The position numbers and the translations under genes are program-made. A DNA stretch of 64,000 bases from Lachnospiraceae bacterium (GTDB lineage: Bacteria; Bacillota; Clostridia; Lachnospirales; Lachnospiraceae). Shown in pieces: positions 7,976-15,746 of this stretch (the first letter of the stretch is position 1; each line of letters opens with the position of its first letter). Where the stretch lies: the NCBI GenBank assembly GCA_017550165.1, contig JAFZQH010000027.1:1-64000 (forward strand), written 5' to 3'. The notes beneath the pieces are model-generated. The model did not search any database. It worked only from the letters and a program-made list of their open reading frames with translations, and had not been told where the DNA came from.

Positions 7976-10039
7976 TTAAAGGGCATCTATATAGGTTTTT
8001 TCAGACTTTTCTTTAAATCGAAGGTAAATGTCTTTTATAAATGGGTCCTTCTCCGCCTCATCGGCAGTCAGCCGCCCTGATATATCCTCCGAAAGCCTTG
8101 ATGCTATCTTAAGTATATCCGCATCCTCGAATATGTCCGCCATCTTGAAATTCATCTCGCCGCTCTGCCTGATCCCCAGCATATCCCCCATTCCCCTGGT
8201 CTTGAGATCTTCCGAGGCAATGTAGAATCCGTCATTGGACCGGTTTAAAACATCAAGGCGTTCCCTTGCTTCTTCCGACTCCGAGGTATTGATCATGATA
8301 CAGTATGACTGGTCAGGGCCCCTTCCCACTCTTCCCCGGAGCTGATGGAGGGTGGCAAGGCCGAAGCGCTCTGCGTTCTCGATCATGATCACCGTGGCAT
8401 TGGGTACATTTATCCCCACCTCTATGACCGTGGTTGATACGATGATCCCTATCTCCCCGGCTGCAAAGGCTTCCATGATGTCATTCTTCTCCTGTGGCTT
8501 CATCCTGCCGTGAAGATACTCGATGCGGATTCCCGGCAGCCTTTTTCTTAAAGTATCTGTATAGGTAACGACATCACAGACCTCCAGATCCTCGCTTTCC
8601 TCCACCATGGGACAGATAACATAGGCCTGGTGGCCTTTTTCTATCTCTTTTTTTATAAATCCGTAGGATGTGTCCCTGCTTTCGGGACCAACCACACAGT
8701 TTTTAATGGGCAGTCTCTCGGCCGGAAGCTCCTTTATCAGGGATATGTCCATATCCCCGTAAATGATAAGCCCCAGTGTCCTGGGAATAGGCGTAGCGCT
8801 CATTACCAGAACGTGGGGAAGCCTGCCTTTTCCGGCCAGGAAATCACGCTGTTTCACGCCGAAGCGGTGCTGTTCATCCGTTATGACAAGGCCTAAGTCC
8901 TTAAACTCCACCCTTTCCTGTATAATGGCATGGGTCCCCACCAGGATCCCTATCTCGCCGTTTTCAAGTTCCTCATATATCCGGGCTCTGTCCTTAGCCT
9001 TGGCGGAGCCTGTAAGGCACTCCACCCGTATATGGATCTCATATTTATCGAAATATTCCCTGATGGTCTCAAAGTGTTGTCTGGCCAGGACTTCCGTAGG
9101 TGCCATCATGGCGGCCTGGTAACCGCACTCCACTGCATTTATCATGGCGGTCAATGCTACTATGGTCTTACCGCTTCCCACATCACCCTGGATTATCCTT
9201 CTCATGACATGGTCTGATGCCATATCCTTCTCTATCTCTTTGATGGTACATTGCTGTCCCTTGGTAAGATCGAAGGGAAGTTTCTTTACAAACGCTTTCC
9301 CGGCCTTAGTGTCATTTACGGGATGGGAATTGCCCTCCTCATTAATAAGGGCCTTGGATGCCCTGATCTCCAGAAGGAAGAAAAAGAGTTCGTCAAAGGC
9401 AATCCTTTTTCTGGCTCTGGCGGCCTTTTCCCGGTTATCGGGAAAATGAACCTGCCTCATGGCCATGTCCATATCCATAAGTTTAAAGGATTCCAGCATC
9501 TCGGGAAGGAGGTATTCGTGTCTGCCGGCCGTCTTTGACAGGGCCTGATCCACTGCCTTAGATATGGTCTTGTCGGAAAGGCCCTTTGTCTTGGCATATA
9601 CAGGCAGCATCCGCCCTTTCCTGCCGGCGTATTCCTCCACGGGAAAGAACTCCGGATGCTCCATGGAAAGCCTGCCCTTAAATTCCCGCACTTTCCCGTA
9701 AAAGACGTAATGCCCTCCTTTGCGAAGAATATTCTTCAAAAAGAGAGCATTGAAATATGTAAGGGACAGGACTCCCGTCCCATCACTTACATGGCATGTT
9801 ATTATCTTCTTACCCGGTCTTCCCGTAACCGTAAGGGAATCCGTTATCATTCCTTTAACAGCGGCAGTCTGCCCGGGCCGCAACGAATCCACGGATACCG
9901 TGTCCGGGTATTCCTTGTAATCCCTGGGGTAGTATTCGGCAATATCCTCTAATGTATATACTCCCAGCTTCGCAAAAAGCGATGCCGTCTTGTCTCCCAC
10001 TCCGCTAAGAGTCTTGATACTGCTTTCATTATCTGCCAT
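7976..10039 (-). CDS. recG: ATP-dependent DNA helicase RecG
   Basis: RecG remodels stalled replication forks and branched recombination intermediates. The 687-residue protein has the usual length. It has an N-terminal OB-fold wedge domain (about residues 55-150), Walker A GDVGSGKT, the DEQH box (TDEQHRFG), motif III VMSATPIPRT and a C-terminal helicase lobe ending in QLRGRVGRG. It starts 9 nt after the DAK2 gene stops. The order rpmB-asp23-DAK2-recG matches the Bacillus subtilis rpmB-yloU-yloV-recG neighbourhood and supports all four calls. Confidence 0.97.
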   Translation of the reverse strand: MADNESSIKTLSGVGDKTASLFAKLGVYTLEDIAEYYPRDYKEYPDTVSVDSLRPGQTAAVKGMITDSLTVTGRPGKKIITCHVSDGTGVLSLTYFNALFLKNILRKGGHYVFYGKVREFKGRLSMEHPEFFPVEEYAGRKGRMLPVYAKTKGLSDKTISKAVDQALSKTAGRHEYLLPEMLESFKLMDMDMAMRQVHFPDNREKAARARKRIAFDELFFFLLEIRASKALINEEGNSHPVNDTKAGKAFVKKLPFDLTKGQQCTIKEIEKDMASDHVMRRIIQGDVGSGKTIVALTAMINAVECGYQAAMMAPTEVLARQHFETIREYFDKYEIHIRVECLTGSAKAKDRARIYEELENGEIGILVGTHAIIQERVEFKDLGLVITDEQHRFGVKQRDFLAGKGRLPHVLVMSATPIPRTLGLIIYGDMDISLIKELPAERLPIKNCVVGPESRDTSYGFIKKEIEKGHQAYVICPMVEESEDLEVCDVVTYTDTLRKRLPGIRIEYLHGRMKPQEKNDIMEAFAAGEIGIIVSTTVIEVGINVPNATVIMIENAERFGLATLHQLRGRVGRGPDQSYCIMINTSESEEARERLDVLNRSNDGFYIASEDLKTRGMGDMLGIRQSGEMNFKMADIFEDADILKIASRLSEDISGRLTADEAEKDPFIKDIYLRFKEKSEKTYIDAL

Positions 10040-10048
10040 AGAATAGTG

Positions 10049-11758
10049 TTACTCCACAGAAACAATATAATAGTATACAGGCTGGCCTCCGAAATGAAGC
10101 TCCACGTCACAGTCGGAGAACTCTTCCTCCACTCTGGCGGATAACTCTTCAGCAGCCTCCTTGTCTATCTCTTCTCCGTAGTAAATGCTGATGAGCCCTG
10201 ACTCATCGTCAACCATCTTTTCCACCATCTCAAGTACGGTGTCGCTAAGGTCCTTGCCTACACAGAGGATGGAGGAATCACCTACGCCCATGTAGTCTCC
10301 CTCGGATATCTGTATGTCATCGATCTCCGTATCCCTTATGGCATAGGTAACCTGCCCTGTCTTGATATTACCGATCTCCTCATTCATCTGCTCCTCATTT
10401 TCCTCGGCGGAACGATCGGCGATGAAGTTGATCAGGGCCATGATACCCTGGGGAATAGTCTTGGTGGGGATAACCACTATGTTCTTGTCCTCCACCATCT
10501 GCTTAACCTGGTTGGCAGCAAGGATTATGTTGCTGTTGTTAGGCAGGATAAAAATGGTGTCGGCGTTAATGGTGTTGACCGCATTTATAAAGTCCTGGGT
10601 ACTGGGGTTCATGGTCTGGCCCCCCTTAATGATAACGTCGGTACCCAGAGCGCTGAATATCTCGTCAAGTCCTGCTCCTGCAGATACTGCGATAAAGGCC
10701 ATGTCTTTATGGGCTGAACTTGCAGCGCTAACAGCCTCTTCCTCTTTTTTTGCGGCTTCCTTTTCGGCTTCCTGCGCAGCGATCTTGGAGGCATCCTTTA
10801 TAAGCTTCTCCTCATGCTCTTCGCGCATGTTGTCGATCTTCATCTTGGTCAGAGACCCGAAGGTAAGAGCCTTCTGGATGGCAAGTCCGGGATCATTGGT
10901 GTGAACATGGACTTTTACTATATCGTCGTCGGATACCAGGACCAGGGAATCACCTATGGATAAAAGGTAATTCTTGAAGGCAGCCTCAGCATCCTCGTTG
11001 TACTCCTTCTCCAGCATGATGATAAACTCGGTACAATAGCCGAATTTGATATCTGCCGTATCTATATCCTCTCTGGGAGGCCTTGTGCCTGATACCGGCG
11101 AGGAGGAAGCCATGGAAAGATCCGGCTTGTAATCTACCTCTTTGCCGATAAGGGCATCATAACAGCCCTTCATTACTTCCACCAGACCCTGTCCACCGGA
11201 ATCCACTACCCCGGCCTGCTTTAATACCGGAAGCATCTCCGGTGTCTGGGAAAGGACGTATTCAGCCTTCTTGATGACACCTTCTATGATGATGACCAGA
11301 TCATCCTCGGAAGCAGCAAGCTCCGTAGCTGCATCAGCGGCTCCTCTGGCCACCGTCAGGATGGTGCCTTCCTTTGGCTTCATAACAGCCTTGTAAGCCG
11401 TCTCTACAGCCTTCTGAAATGCATTGGCCAGTACGATGGCATCTATAACATCATAATTGGATACCACCTTGGAAAATCCCCTCAAAAGCTGGGATAAGAT
11501 AACTCCGGAGTTACCTCTGGCGCCCCGCAGGGACCCGGAGGAAACAGCCTTAGCCACATTTGTCATATTATATTCTGAGAGCTTGGAAACCTCTGACGCA
11601 GCAGACGTAATGGTCATGGTCATATTGGTCCCGGTATCTCCGTCAGGAACGGGAAATACGTTCAGCTCGTTGATCCATTCCTTATTAGCCGACAGCCTTC
11701 CTGCACCTGCAAGGAACAATTTTGCAAAAAGGGCGGCATCTATTGATTTAATCTCCAC
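10049..11758 (-). CDS. fakA: DAK2-domain fatty acid kinase subunit (FakA/YloV family)
   Basis: The N-terminal DAK2 (DhaL-type) nucleotide-binding domain carries the signature NVFPVPDGDTGTNMTMT (residues 29-45), whose Asp residues bind Mg-ATP. A middle domain and a DegV/EDD-like C-terminal part follow; total length is 569 residues. FakA phosphorylates fatty acids delivered by a FakB/DegV-type carrier, feeding exogenous fatty acids into phospholipid. No fakB lies in this window. It sits 28 nt downstream of the Asp23-family gene in the conserved rpmB-yloU-yloV-recG order. Confidence 0.9.
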   Translation of the reverse strand: MEIKSIDAALFAKLFLAGAGRLSANKEWINELNVFPVPDGDTGTNMTMTITSAASEVSKLSEYNMTNVAKAVSSGSLRGARGNSGVILSQLLRGFSKVVSNYDVIDAIVLANAFQKAVETAYKAVMKPKEGTILTVARGAADAATELAASEDDLVIIIEGVIKKAEYVLSQTPEMLPVLKQAGVVDSGGQGLVEVMKGCYDALIGKEVDYKPDLSMASSSPVSGTRPPREDIDTADIKFGYCTEFIIMLEKEYNEDAEAAFKNYLLSIGDSLVLVSDDDIVKVHVHTNDPGLAIQKALTFGSLTKMKIDNMREEHEEKLIKDASKIAAQEAEKEAAKKEEEAVSAASSAHKDMAFIAVSAGAGLDEIFSALGTDVIIKGGQTMNPSTQDFINAVNTINADTIFILPNNSNIILAANQVKQMVEDKNIVVIPTKTIPQGIMALINFIADRSAEENEEQMNEEIGNIKTGQVTYAIRDTEIDDIQISEGDYMGVGDSSILCVGKDLSDTVLEMVEKMVDDESGLISIYYGEEIDKEAAEELSARVEEEFSDCDVELHFGGQPVYYYIVSVE

Positions 11759-11786
11759 TTTTCAATCTCCTTATGACGTAACCTTA

Positions 11787-12143
11787 TCAATCGATTACTC
11801 TTACGCCCTCTACAAAAATGTTGATGCGGTCCACGGGCATCCCGGTGAACTCCTCAACCTTGTACTTAACAGTCTCCATAAGATTATCAGCTACGGTGGA
11901 AATGCTTACGCCGTAAGCTATGATTATATGAAAAGCCAGCATTATCCTGTTATCAACTACCTTAACGCTTATACCGTGGGTCATGGAATCCTTCCTTAAG
12001 AGCTTCACAAGACCATCCCTTGCGTTAACGGCTGCCATGCCCACGATGCCGAAGCACTCTACGGCAATGGATCCGGCATATGCGGCAATAACTTCCGAAT
12101 TAATGACAACTTCGCCTAATTCCGTGTTCATACGTCCTCTCAT
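11787..12143 (-). CDS. Asp23/Gls24 family envelope stress protein
   Basis: This small alkaline-shock (DUF322) protein of 118 residues is the YloU-type homologue that sits next to the DAK2 kinase. Family members bind the membrane through partners and are linked to cell-envelope homeostasis. The start is ATG at 12143, 7 nt after AGAGAGG. An earlier ATG at 12149 would sit 1 nt from that Shine-Dalgarno and is unlikely. The transcript probably begins after the rpmB terminator or by read-through. Confidence 0.88.
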   Translation of the reverse strand: MRGRMNTELGEVVINSEVIAAYAGSIAVECFGIVGMAAVNARDGLVKLLRKDSMTHGISVKVVDNRIMLAFHIIIAYGVSISTVADNLMETVKYKVEEFTGMPVDRINIFVEGVRVID

Positions 12144-12162
12144 GATCATACCTCTCTTTCGC

Positions 12163-12202
12163 TTAAAAATCCCTTACGGCTCTGCATTTGCCATAAGGGA
12201 TT
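12163..12202 (-). terminator. Intrinsic terminator of rpmB
   Basis: A 9-bp stem (AATCCCTTA with TAAGGGATT, inner GGC/GCC) is followed on the minus strand by TTTTTAAG. It lies 18 nt after the rpmB stop. Confidence 0.75.
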
Positions 12203-12220
12203 CATACGCCTCAGTCTGTC

Positions 12221-12406
12221 TTAAGCTCTTTCAACTTTTCCGGACTTCAAGCAAGATGTACATACATAAATCCTCTTAGGAGCTCCGTTTACTTTACACT
12301 TAACTGACTTTATATTGGACTTCCACATTCTGTTACTTCTTCTATGTGAATGACTCACGTTGTTGCCAAAGTGAGCACCTTTTCCGCAAATACTGCATAC
12401 TGCCAT
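12221..12406 (-). CDS. rpmB: 50S ribosomal protein L28
   Basis: L28 is a small basic protein of the large ribosomal subunit, 61 residues here. It shows the conserved opening MAVCSICGKGAHFGNNVSHS and a four-Cys zinc-ribbon pattern (CSIC near the start, CTSC near the end). The start is ATG at 12406 with a strong AGGAGG 7 nt upstream. The frame is open to 12442, but the extra residues are not L28-like and would pass over the Shine-Dalgarno. It is monocistronic or a leading gene, since a promoter and a terminator flank it closely. Confidence 0.97.
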   Translation of the reverse strand: MAVCSICGKGAHFGNNVSHSHRRSNRMWKSNIKSVKCKVNGAPKRIYVCTSCLKSGKVERA

Positions 12407-12451
12407 ACAAACACCTCCTGTTCTGCACGAATATAGACTCACAACAAACGT

Positions 12452-12480
12452 ATTTTATCAGATGAATATATTTATTGCAA
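12452..12480 (-). promoter_or_regulatory. Sigma-A promoter of rpmB
   Basis: On the minus strand TTGCAA (12480-12475) is followed after 17 nt by TAAAAT (12457-12452). This is about 45 nt upstream of the L28 start. Confidence 0.65.
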
Positions 12481-12500
12481 GAGATTTTTTTATTCTCTCT

Positions 12501-12905
12501 TTACACAGCGTCGGTGGGCTCTTCCTTCCCATCCTCGAAGATCTCATCAAGGTTCTCTTCTGCCTCGGTGGTGCTTCCCTTGTCCATGAACTTGTTGACA
12601 AAGTCGGGAACAAGATCAAGAACCTTAGCCACGCCGGACTGATCTCTTACGCTGATGAGCTTGCTGGTCCCGTTTTGAAGGACAAGTACTGCGCAGGGAG
12701 TCATCTTGGCGCCTACACCACCGCCACCGCTGCTCTTATTGCCGTCCATGGAACCTGCTCCCATACCGAAGGAGATCTCCATCAGGGGAATGATAACGGT
12801 ATCGCCGTATTTAACCGGCTCTCCCACCACCGTCTTGGAAGTAAAGAACCCTTCCATTCCTTTAAATAAAGCTTCCGCATTGTTAGAAAAACTGTTATTA
12901 GCCAT
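12501..12905 (-). CDS. ytfJ: GerW/YtfJ family sporulation-associated protein
   Basis: This 134-residue protein matches the YtfJ family: the core VVGEPVKYGDTVIIPLMEIS, then a Gly-rich stretch (SSGGGGVGAKMTPCAVLVLQ), and an acidic tail. In Bacillus subtilis GerW (YtfJ) is needed for spore germination, but the family is also common in non-sporulating Clostridia, so a sporulation role is not established here. The start is ATG at 12905 with GAGG 6 nt upstream rather than the upstream codon at 12917. It lies downstream of a DUF2953 protein, as in the ytfI-ytfJ pair of Bacillus. Confidence 0.88.
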   Translation of the reverse strand: MANNSFSNNAEALFKGMEGFFTSKTVVGEPVKYGDTVIIPLMEISFGMGAGSMDGNKSSGGGGVGAKMTPCAVLVLQNGTSKLISVRDQSGVAKVLDLVPDFVNKFMDKGSTTEAEENLDEIFEDGKEEPTDAV

Positions 12906-12952
12906 AATATACCTCATTTTGTGTATTTATATGATTCTGTCTTGTAACTTAG

Positions 12953-14014
12953 TTACTTTCTGGCCTTCTTGATAATAGACATAATCCTCTTGTTAGTAAG
13001 TATCCTCAACCCTTGTATCACAAAGAATATGAGAAAAACATGTCCCTTCACCCTGGCCTCCCCGTCTATCACCAACTCCTCCGTCTCGAAGATGGGGGTA
13101 ATGAGGAAATTCCCTTTATGGACCGGATAAGCAGCCCCGCAGGCCGCCAGGATGGTCCCTGTGGTGGAGGGATCTTCCATGCCCAGATTTATATGCCCTT
13201 TAAACCGCCTCGGCAGGATATGCTTTAACGTCTTCTTCAGTACATCCTTAGCCAGAGCGATCGCCTTCTTGGTTTCTTCCTCTTTCAGATAAGCCCGGAC
13301 TTTCTTGGCCTTGGCTATGGAATCTTCAACCTTCTTCTTGGTCTCTTCCCGCTTCTTGCGACTCTCTTCCTTTTTCTCCGCCTTCAGCCGGGCCTTCTCT
13401 TCCTTAAATCTGGCCTTCTCTTCTTTGGTCAGCTTCTTTTTATTCTTGTCTTTCTTGAAGATGCTCTTTATCTTATCAGAAAATCCTGTTTTCTTCTTAT
13501 CAGTAGATTCCTCAGAGGAATCAGAAGTAACCGATTCATTTATTTCTTCGTCTTCTTCAGCAAAAGAAGACTCGGTTGCTTTGCCTTCAATGCTTTTATC
13601 TTCAATTAGCGGGGGTTCCTCTTCAGTGACAGAATACACGGGGACGGTTCTCTGTCCCCCACCTCCCGGTTCTGTGCCTTCCTTGATTTCTTCTTCCATT
13701 GGGACAGCGAACCGTCCCCTGTCTTCGTCCGACTCAGTACTTTCAGTCTTCTTCCCCACCTTTATCGGAATCCCGAAGATCCTCACCTTCACGCTCAGCT
13801 CATTATTTTCAAAGACCACCACCGGCCTTATGATATACAAAAACCATCCAAACTTGGCCTTTACCGCTAGTTTCTTTATATCCTTCGTGCCCGTCACATA
13901 CACGTTATAGGTCAGCGGCGAGAACAGCGCCAACAGGAGGATCAGCAGGATAAGACCAAGAATGCATAAAAGAATGATCCCTATAACCTTTAATATCGTA
14001 AGAAAAATCGCCAT
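12953..14014 (-). CDS. ytfI: DUF2953 (YtfI-like) membrane protein with a long charged insertion
   Basis: The 353-residue protein has one strong N-terminal membrane span (about residues 5-32), a beta-rich DUF2953 core split in two, and a C-terminal part ending GLRILTNKRIMSII. Between the core halves is a highly charged region, about residues 105-245, full of Glu, Ser and Lys (EEKARFKEEKARLKAEKKEE). Two REP-like repeats, 13637-13660 and 13701-13723, lie in frame inside this region and encode the peptides GQRTVPV and RGRFAVP. The gene precedes ytfJ, as in other Firmicutes. Biochemical function is unknown. Confidence 0.85.
   Translation of the reverse strand: MAIFLTILKVIGIILLCILGLILLILLLALFSPLTYNVYVTGTKDIKKLAVKAKFGWFLYIIRPVVVFENNELSVKVRIFGIPIKVGKKTESTESDEDRGRFAVPMEEEIKEGTEPGGGGQRTVPVYSVTEEEPPLIEDKSIEGKATESSFAEEDEEINESVTSDSSEESTDKKKTGFSDKIKSIFKKDKNKKKLTKEEKARFKEEKARLKAEKKEESRKKREETKKKVEDSIAKAKKVRAYLKEEETKKAIALAKDVLKKTLKHILPRRFKGHINLGMEDPSTTGTILAACGAAYPVHKGNFLITPIFETEELVIDGEARVKGHVFLIFFVIQGLRILTNKRIMSIIKKARK
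13637..13660 (+). repeat. REP-like element inside the ytfI coding region, copy 1
   Basis: The right side of the consensus core (GGGGACGGTTCTCTGTC) is present and extended to a CCCC end, so it forms its own GGGGACGG..CTGTCCCC hairpin. It is in frame within DUF2953. Confidence 0.8.
13701..13723 (-). repeat. REP-like element inside the ytfI coding region, copy 2
   Basis: This is the consensus core in opposite orientation with one difference (GACAGCGAA then CCG then TCCCCTGTC on the plus strand). It is in frame within DUF2953, 40 nt from the first copy. Confidence 0.85.
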
Positions 14015-14030
14015 AGTGACCGTATACCTT

Positions 14031-14351
14031 TCATCTTACCCCATGCTCAAGCACGTAGTTCTTCATATCCAGGGTTCCCGTCTCGTCATACACCTTCTGG
14101 GAGAAATGCTCCATAAGATCCAAGGCTTCGTCCTGACCCTTGGCGATCCCCACGATGATCAGGTCATCCTTGGGGTACCTCTTCCACATCAACAACTTGG
14201 TATCTATGATATCAAACTGATTGGGAGAGTCGGGAGAAATAACGATGGCGCTAAGGCCTAACACGCCCTTGCCCATCTTAAGCTTCGTCACATACCCTAT
14301 TCTCTTCTTCCCGGCTTCTTCACCGTATATCAGCTTCTTGGCCCACTTCAT
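14031..14351 (-). CDS. Conserved small protein of unknown function
   Basis: The 106-residue protein begins MKWAKKLIYGEEAGKKRIGY and has an alternating hydrophobic pattern (LIIVGIAKGQDEALDLMEHF) suggesting an alpha/beta fold. No signal peptide, membrane span or cysteine motif is visible. I do not recognise a named family. It lies 16 nt upstream of ytfI, so co-transcription is likely, and a REP-like element separates it from the NUDIX gene. Codon usage and a clean frame support a real gene. Confidence 0.7.
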   Translation of the reverse strand: MKWAKKLIYGEEAGKKRIGYVTKLKMGKGVLGLSAIVISPDSPNQFDIIDTKLLMWKRYPKDDLIIVGIAKGQDEALDLMEHFSQKVYDETGTLDMKNYVLEHGVR

Positions 14352-14369
14352 ATGATCATCCGCTTACAA

Positions 14370-14390
14370 GACAGGGGACGGTTCTCTGTC
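14370..14390 (+). repeat. REP-like element, consensus copy
   Basis: Arms GACAGGGGA and TTCTCTGTC surround the loop CGG. It is flanked by AA and TT, between the NUDIX gene and the small conserved gene. Confidence 0.9.
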
Positions 14391-14403
14391 TTATTCAAAA
14401 ATA

Positions 14404-14856
14404 TCAATAGTACTTATGATTCCCCCACAAATTACTCTTCCTGAGATCAAGGTACATATTATACCCCTTCTCCAGGATCTCCTTCTCGTTATCGAACTTC
14501 AGGAGATGATAAGCCTCGTGAAATTTGTAATAACCGGAATCGTAAAAGAACTCCTCACGCTGGGGTTTACTGTAGTAATTCCCTGCCATCATAAGATACC
14601 AGTGAACCGACTTGTTCACCACACCCTCCGGCACCGTGAAATTATACTGGCTCTGGCCTATGAACTTGATGATCTTACCCGATACGCCGGACTCCTCCAG
14701 TACTTCCCGGAGAGCTGTATCCTTGTATTCCTCGTCAGGTTCAACCGTACCTTTGGGCAGAACCCAACCCTCGTATCTGTTCTTGATCTTCTTGTAGAGC
14801 ACAAGAATCTTACCGCGGTGTATCACCACACCGCCACAACTAATTGCCTCAATCAT
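14404..14856 (-). CDS. NUDIX hydrolase
   Basis: This 150-residue NUDIX protein has the full 23-residue box starting GTVEPDEE and ending REVLEESGV. That satisfies the GX5EX7REUXEEXGU rule, with the Glu residues that bind Mg2+. Such enzymes hydrolyse nucleoside diphosphates linked to another moiety; the closest general type is the diadenosine-polyphosphate or mutator-like group (VVIHRGKILVLYKKI near the N-terminus). The specific substrate cannot be told. The gene is last before the BrnTA module, and REP-like elements bracket it on both sides. Confidence 0.9.
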   Translation of the reverse strand: MIEAISCGGVVIHRGKILVLYKKIKNRYEGWVLPKGTVEPDEEYKDTALREVLEESGVSGKIIKFIGQSQYNFTVPEGVVNKSVHWYLMMAGNYYSKPQREEFFYDSGYYKFHEAYHLLKFDNEKEILEKGYNMYLDLRKSNLWGNHKYY

Positions 14857-14923
14857 TGCAATCCCTCGAATATATCTATAATCTTTAACAGTATATACTA
14901 TTTAAGGGCGCAACGCAAGTAAA

Positions 14924-14952
14924 ACAAGACAGGGGACGGACCCCTGTCTTGT
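14924..14952. repeat. REP-like element, perfectly palindromic variant
   Basis: A 12-bp perfect stem (ACAAGACAGGGG with CCCCTGTCTTGT) surrounds the 5-nt loop ACGGA. It lies between the brnA stop and the NUDIX start and could also act as a terminator for brnTA. Confidence 0.9.
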
Positions 14953-14964
14953 ACGTGTTGTGGA

Positions 14965-15183
14965 TCATTGAACCAGTCTCTGCTTTGATTCATTTCGGCG
15001 TGCTATGCCGTCTCGAATTTGCTTGTGCATTGCCTCCGGGATTGGAGGACAATCCTCATCATATTCATGTACACGTTTCCTCGCCGCACGGATTTCATTT
15101 ATCTCTTTCTCCGTAATAGGACCCCGTTCACTCAAAGTCATAGTTACAACCTGTTCACCAAATTCATTTACCGTTTTTTTCAT
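14965..15183 (-). CDS. brnA: BrnA-like antitoxin
   Basis: This 72-residue protein follows a BrnT-type toxin and overlaps its end by 20 nt. It reads MKKTVNEFGEQVVTMTLSER and then has an Arg/Glu-rich helical half (EINEIRAARKR) and the segment CPPIPEAMHKQIRDG. That segment matches the Pro-Ile-Pro region typical of BrnA/BrnA-like ribbon-helix-helix antitoxins. The start is ATG at 15183, 8 nt after AGAGG; the frame is open to 15222. In known BrnTA systems the antitoxin binds the toxin and represses the operon. The call rests mainly on its position beside brnT. Confidence 0.72.
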   Translation of the reverse strand: MKKTVNEFGEQVVTMTLSERGPITEKEINEIRAARKRVHEYDEDCPPIPEAMHKQIRDGIARRNESKQRLVQ

Positions 15184-15499
15184 TAACATCACCTCTGCTA
15201 TTGATATAATCATCAATTTCAATGCCTTCTGCAGGTCGTGCGGAGATTATTCGAATTATTTCTTTATCTCCATATTCACGGACTGTATATACTACACATA
15301 GAATATCCGCAACATATCCTAATACAATATACCTGTCCTCCCAAACTCCATACTTATTATATCCGCTATGATCAACGTCATGCCAAATAATATAATATGG
15401 ATCATCAAACACTCGGGCAGCTGTTTCAAATCTAATCCCATGCTTTTTATAATTACTTCTGTTTTTCTTATCATCCCACTCAAATAATGAGTTTTGCAT
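15164..15499 (-). CDS. brnT: BrnT-family ribonuclease toxin
   Basis: The start region FEWDDKKNRSNYKKHGIRFE and the following AARVFDD, a central GYVADILCVVYTVRE strand and a terminal IIRIISARPA match the BrnT family. BrnT is a RelE-fold ribonuclease that inhibits translation when free of BrnA. I chose ATG at 15499 (111 residues), which has AAGGAG upstream. The longer frame to 15547 begins with TTG and no ribosome site. Toxin first, antitoxin second with overlap is the normal BrnTA order, and a promoter is readable upstream. Confidence 0.85.
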   Translation of the reverse strand: MQNSLFEWDDKKNRSNYKKHGIRFETAARVFDDPYYIIWHDVDHSGYNKYGVWEDRYIVLGYVADILCVVYTVREYGDKEIIRIISARPAEGIEIDDYINSRGDVNEKNGK

Positions 15500-15631
15500 A
15501 TATAATATATTCTCCTTGATTATAGCATTTTCAACATGGATTGCCAAATACGATTTCTTAAGATCAGTGTTACCTAAAGAACTATCAGATTAAAAAATAG
15601 AAACTAAAAGAATCGTTATTCGCAGAGATTA

Positions 15632-15660
15632 TAATAGCAATAATTTACAATATTGTCAAT
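15632..15660 (-). promoter_or_regulatory. Sigma-A promoter of brnTA
   Basis: On the minus strand TTGACA (15660-15655) is followed after 17 nt by TATTAT (15637-15632), overlapped by a TATAAT 3 nt downstream. It is about 130 nt upstream of brnT. Confidence 0.65.
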
Positions 15661-15704
15661 ACATATTTTGTAATAATTTTAAATCATTGGTGATAATAAA
15701 CAGT

Positions 15705-15733
15705 ACAAGACACAGAACCGTCCCCCGTCTTGT
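15705..15733 (-). repeat. REP-like element
   Basis: The core has flanks ACAAG and CTTGT and the GTGTC-type arm. It lies 13 nt after the stop of the Ig-like surface protein gene. Confidence 0.88.
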
Positions 15734-15746
15734 TACTCATACATTT

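Noticed and set aside
13305..13910. Plus-strand 201-codon frame rich in Ser, Phe and Leu
   Set aside because: It is antisense to the charged Lys/Glu-rich part of ytfI; the composition is the mirror of that low-complexity region.
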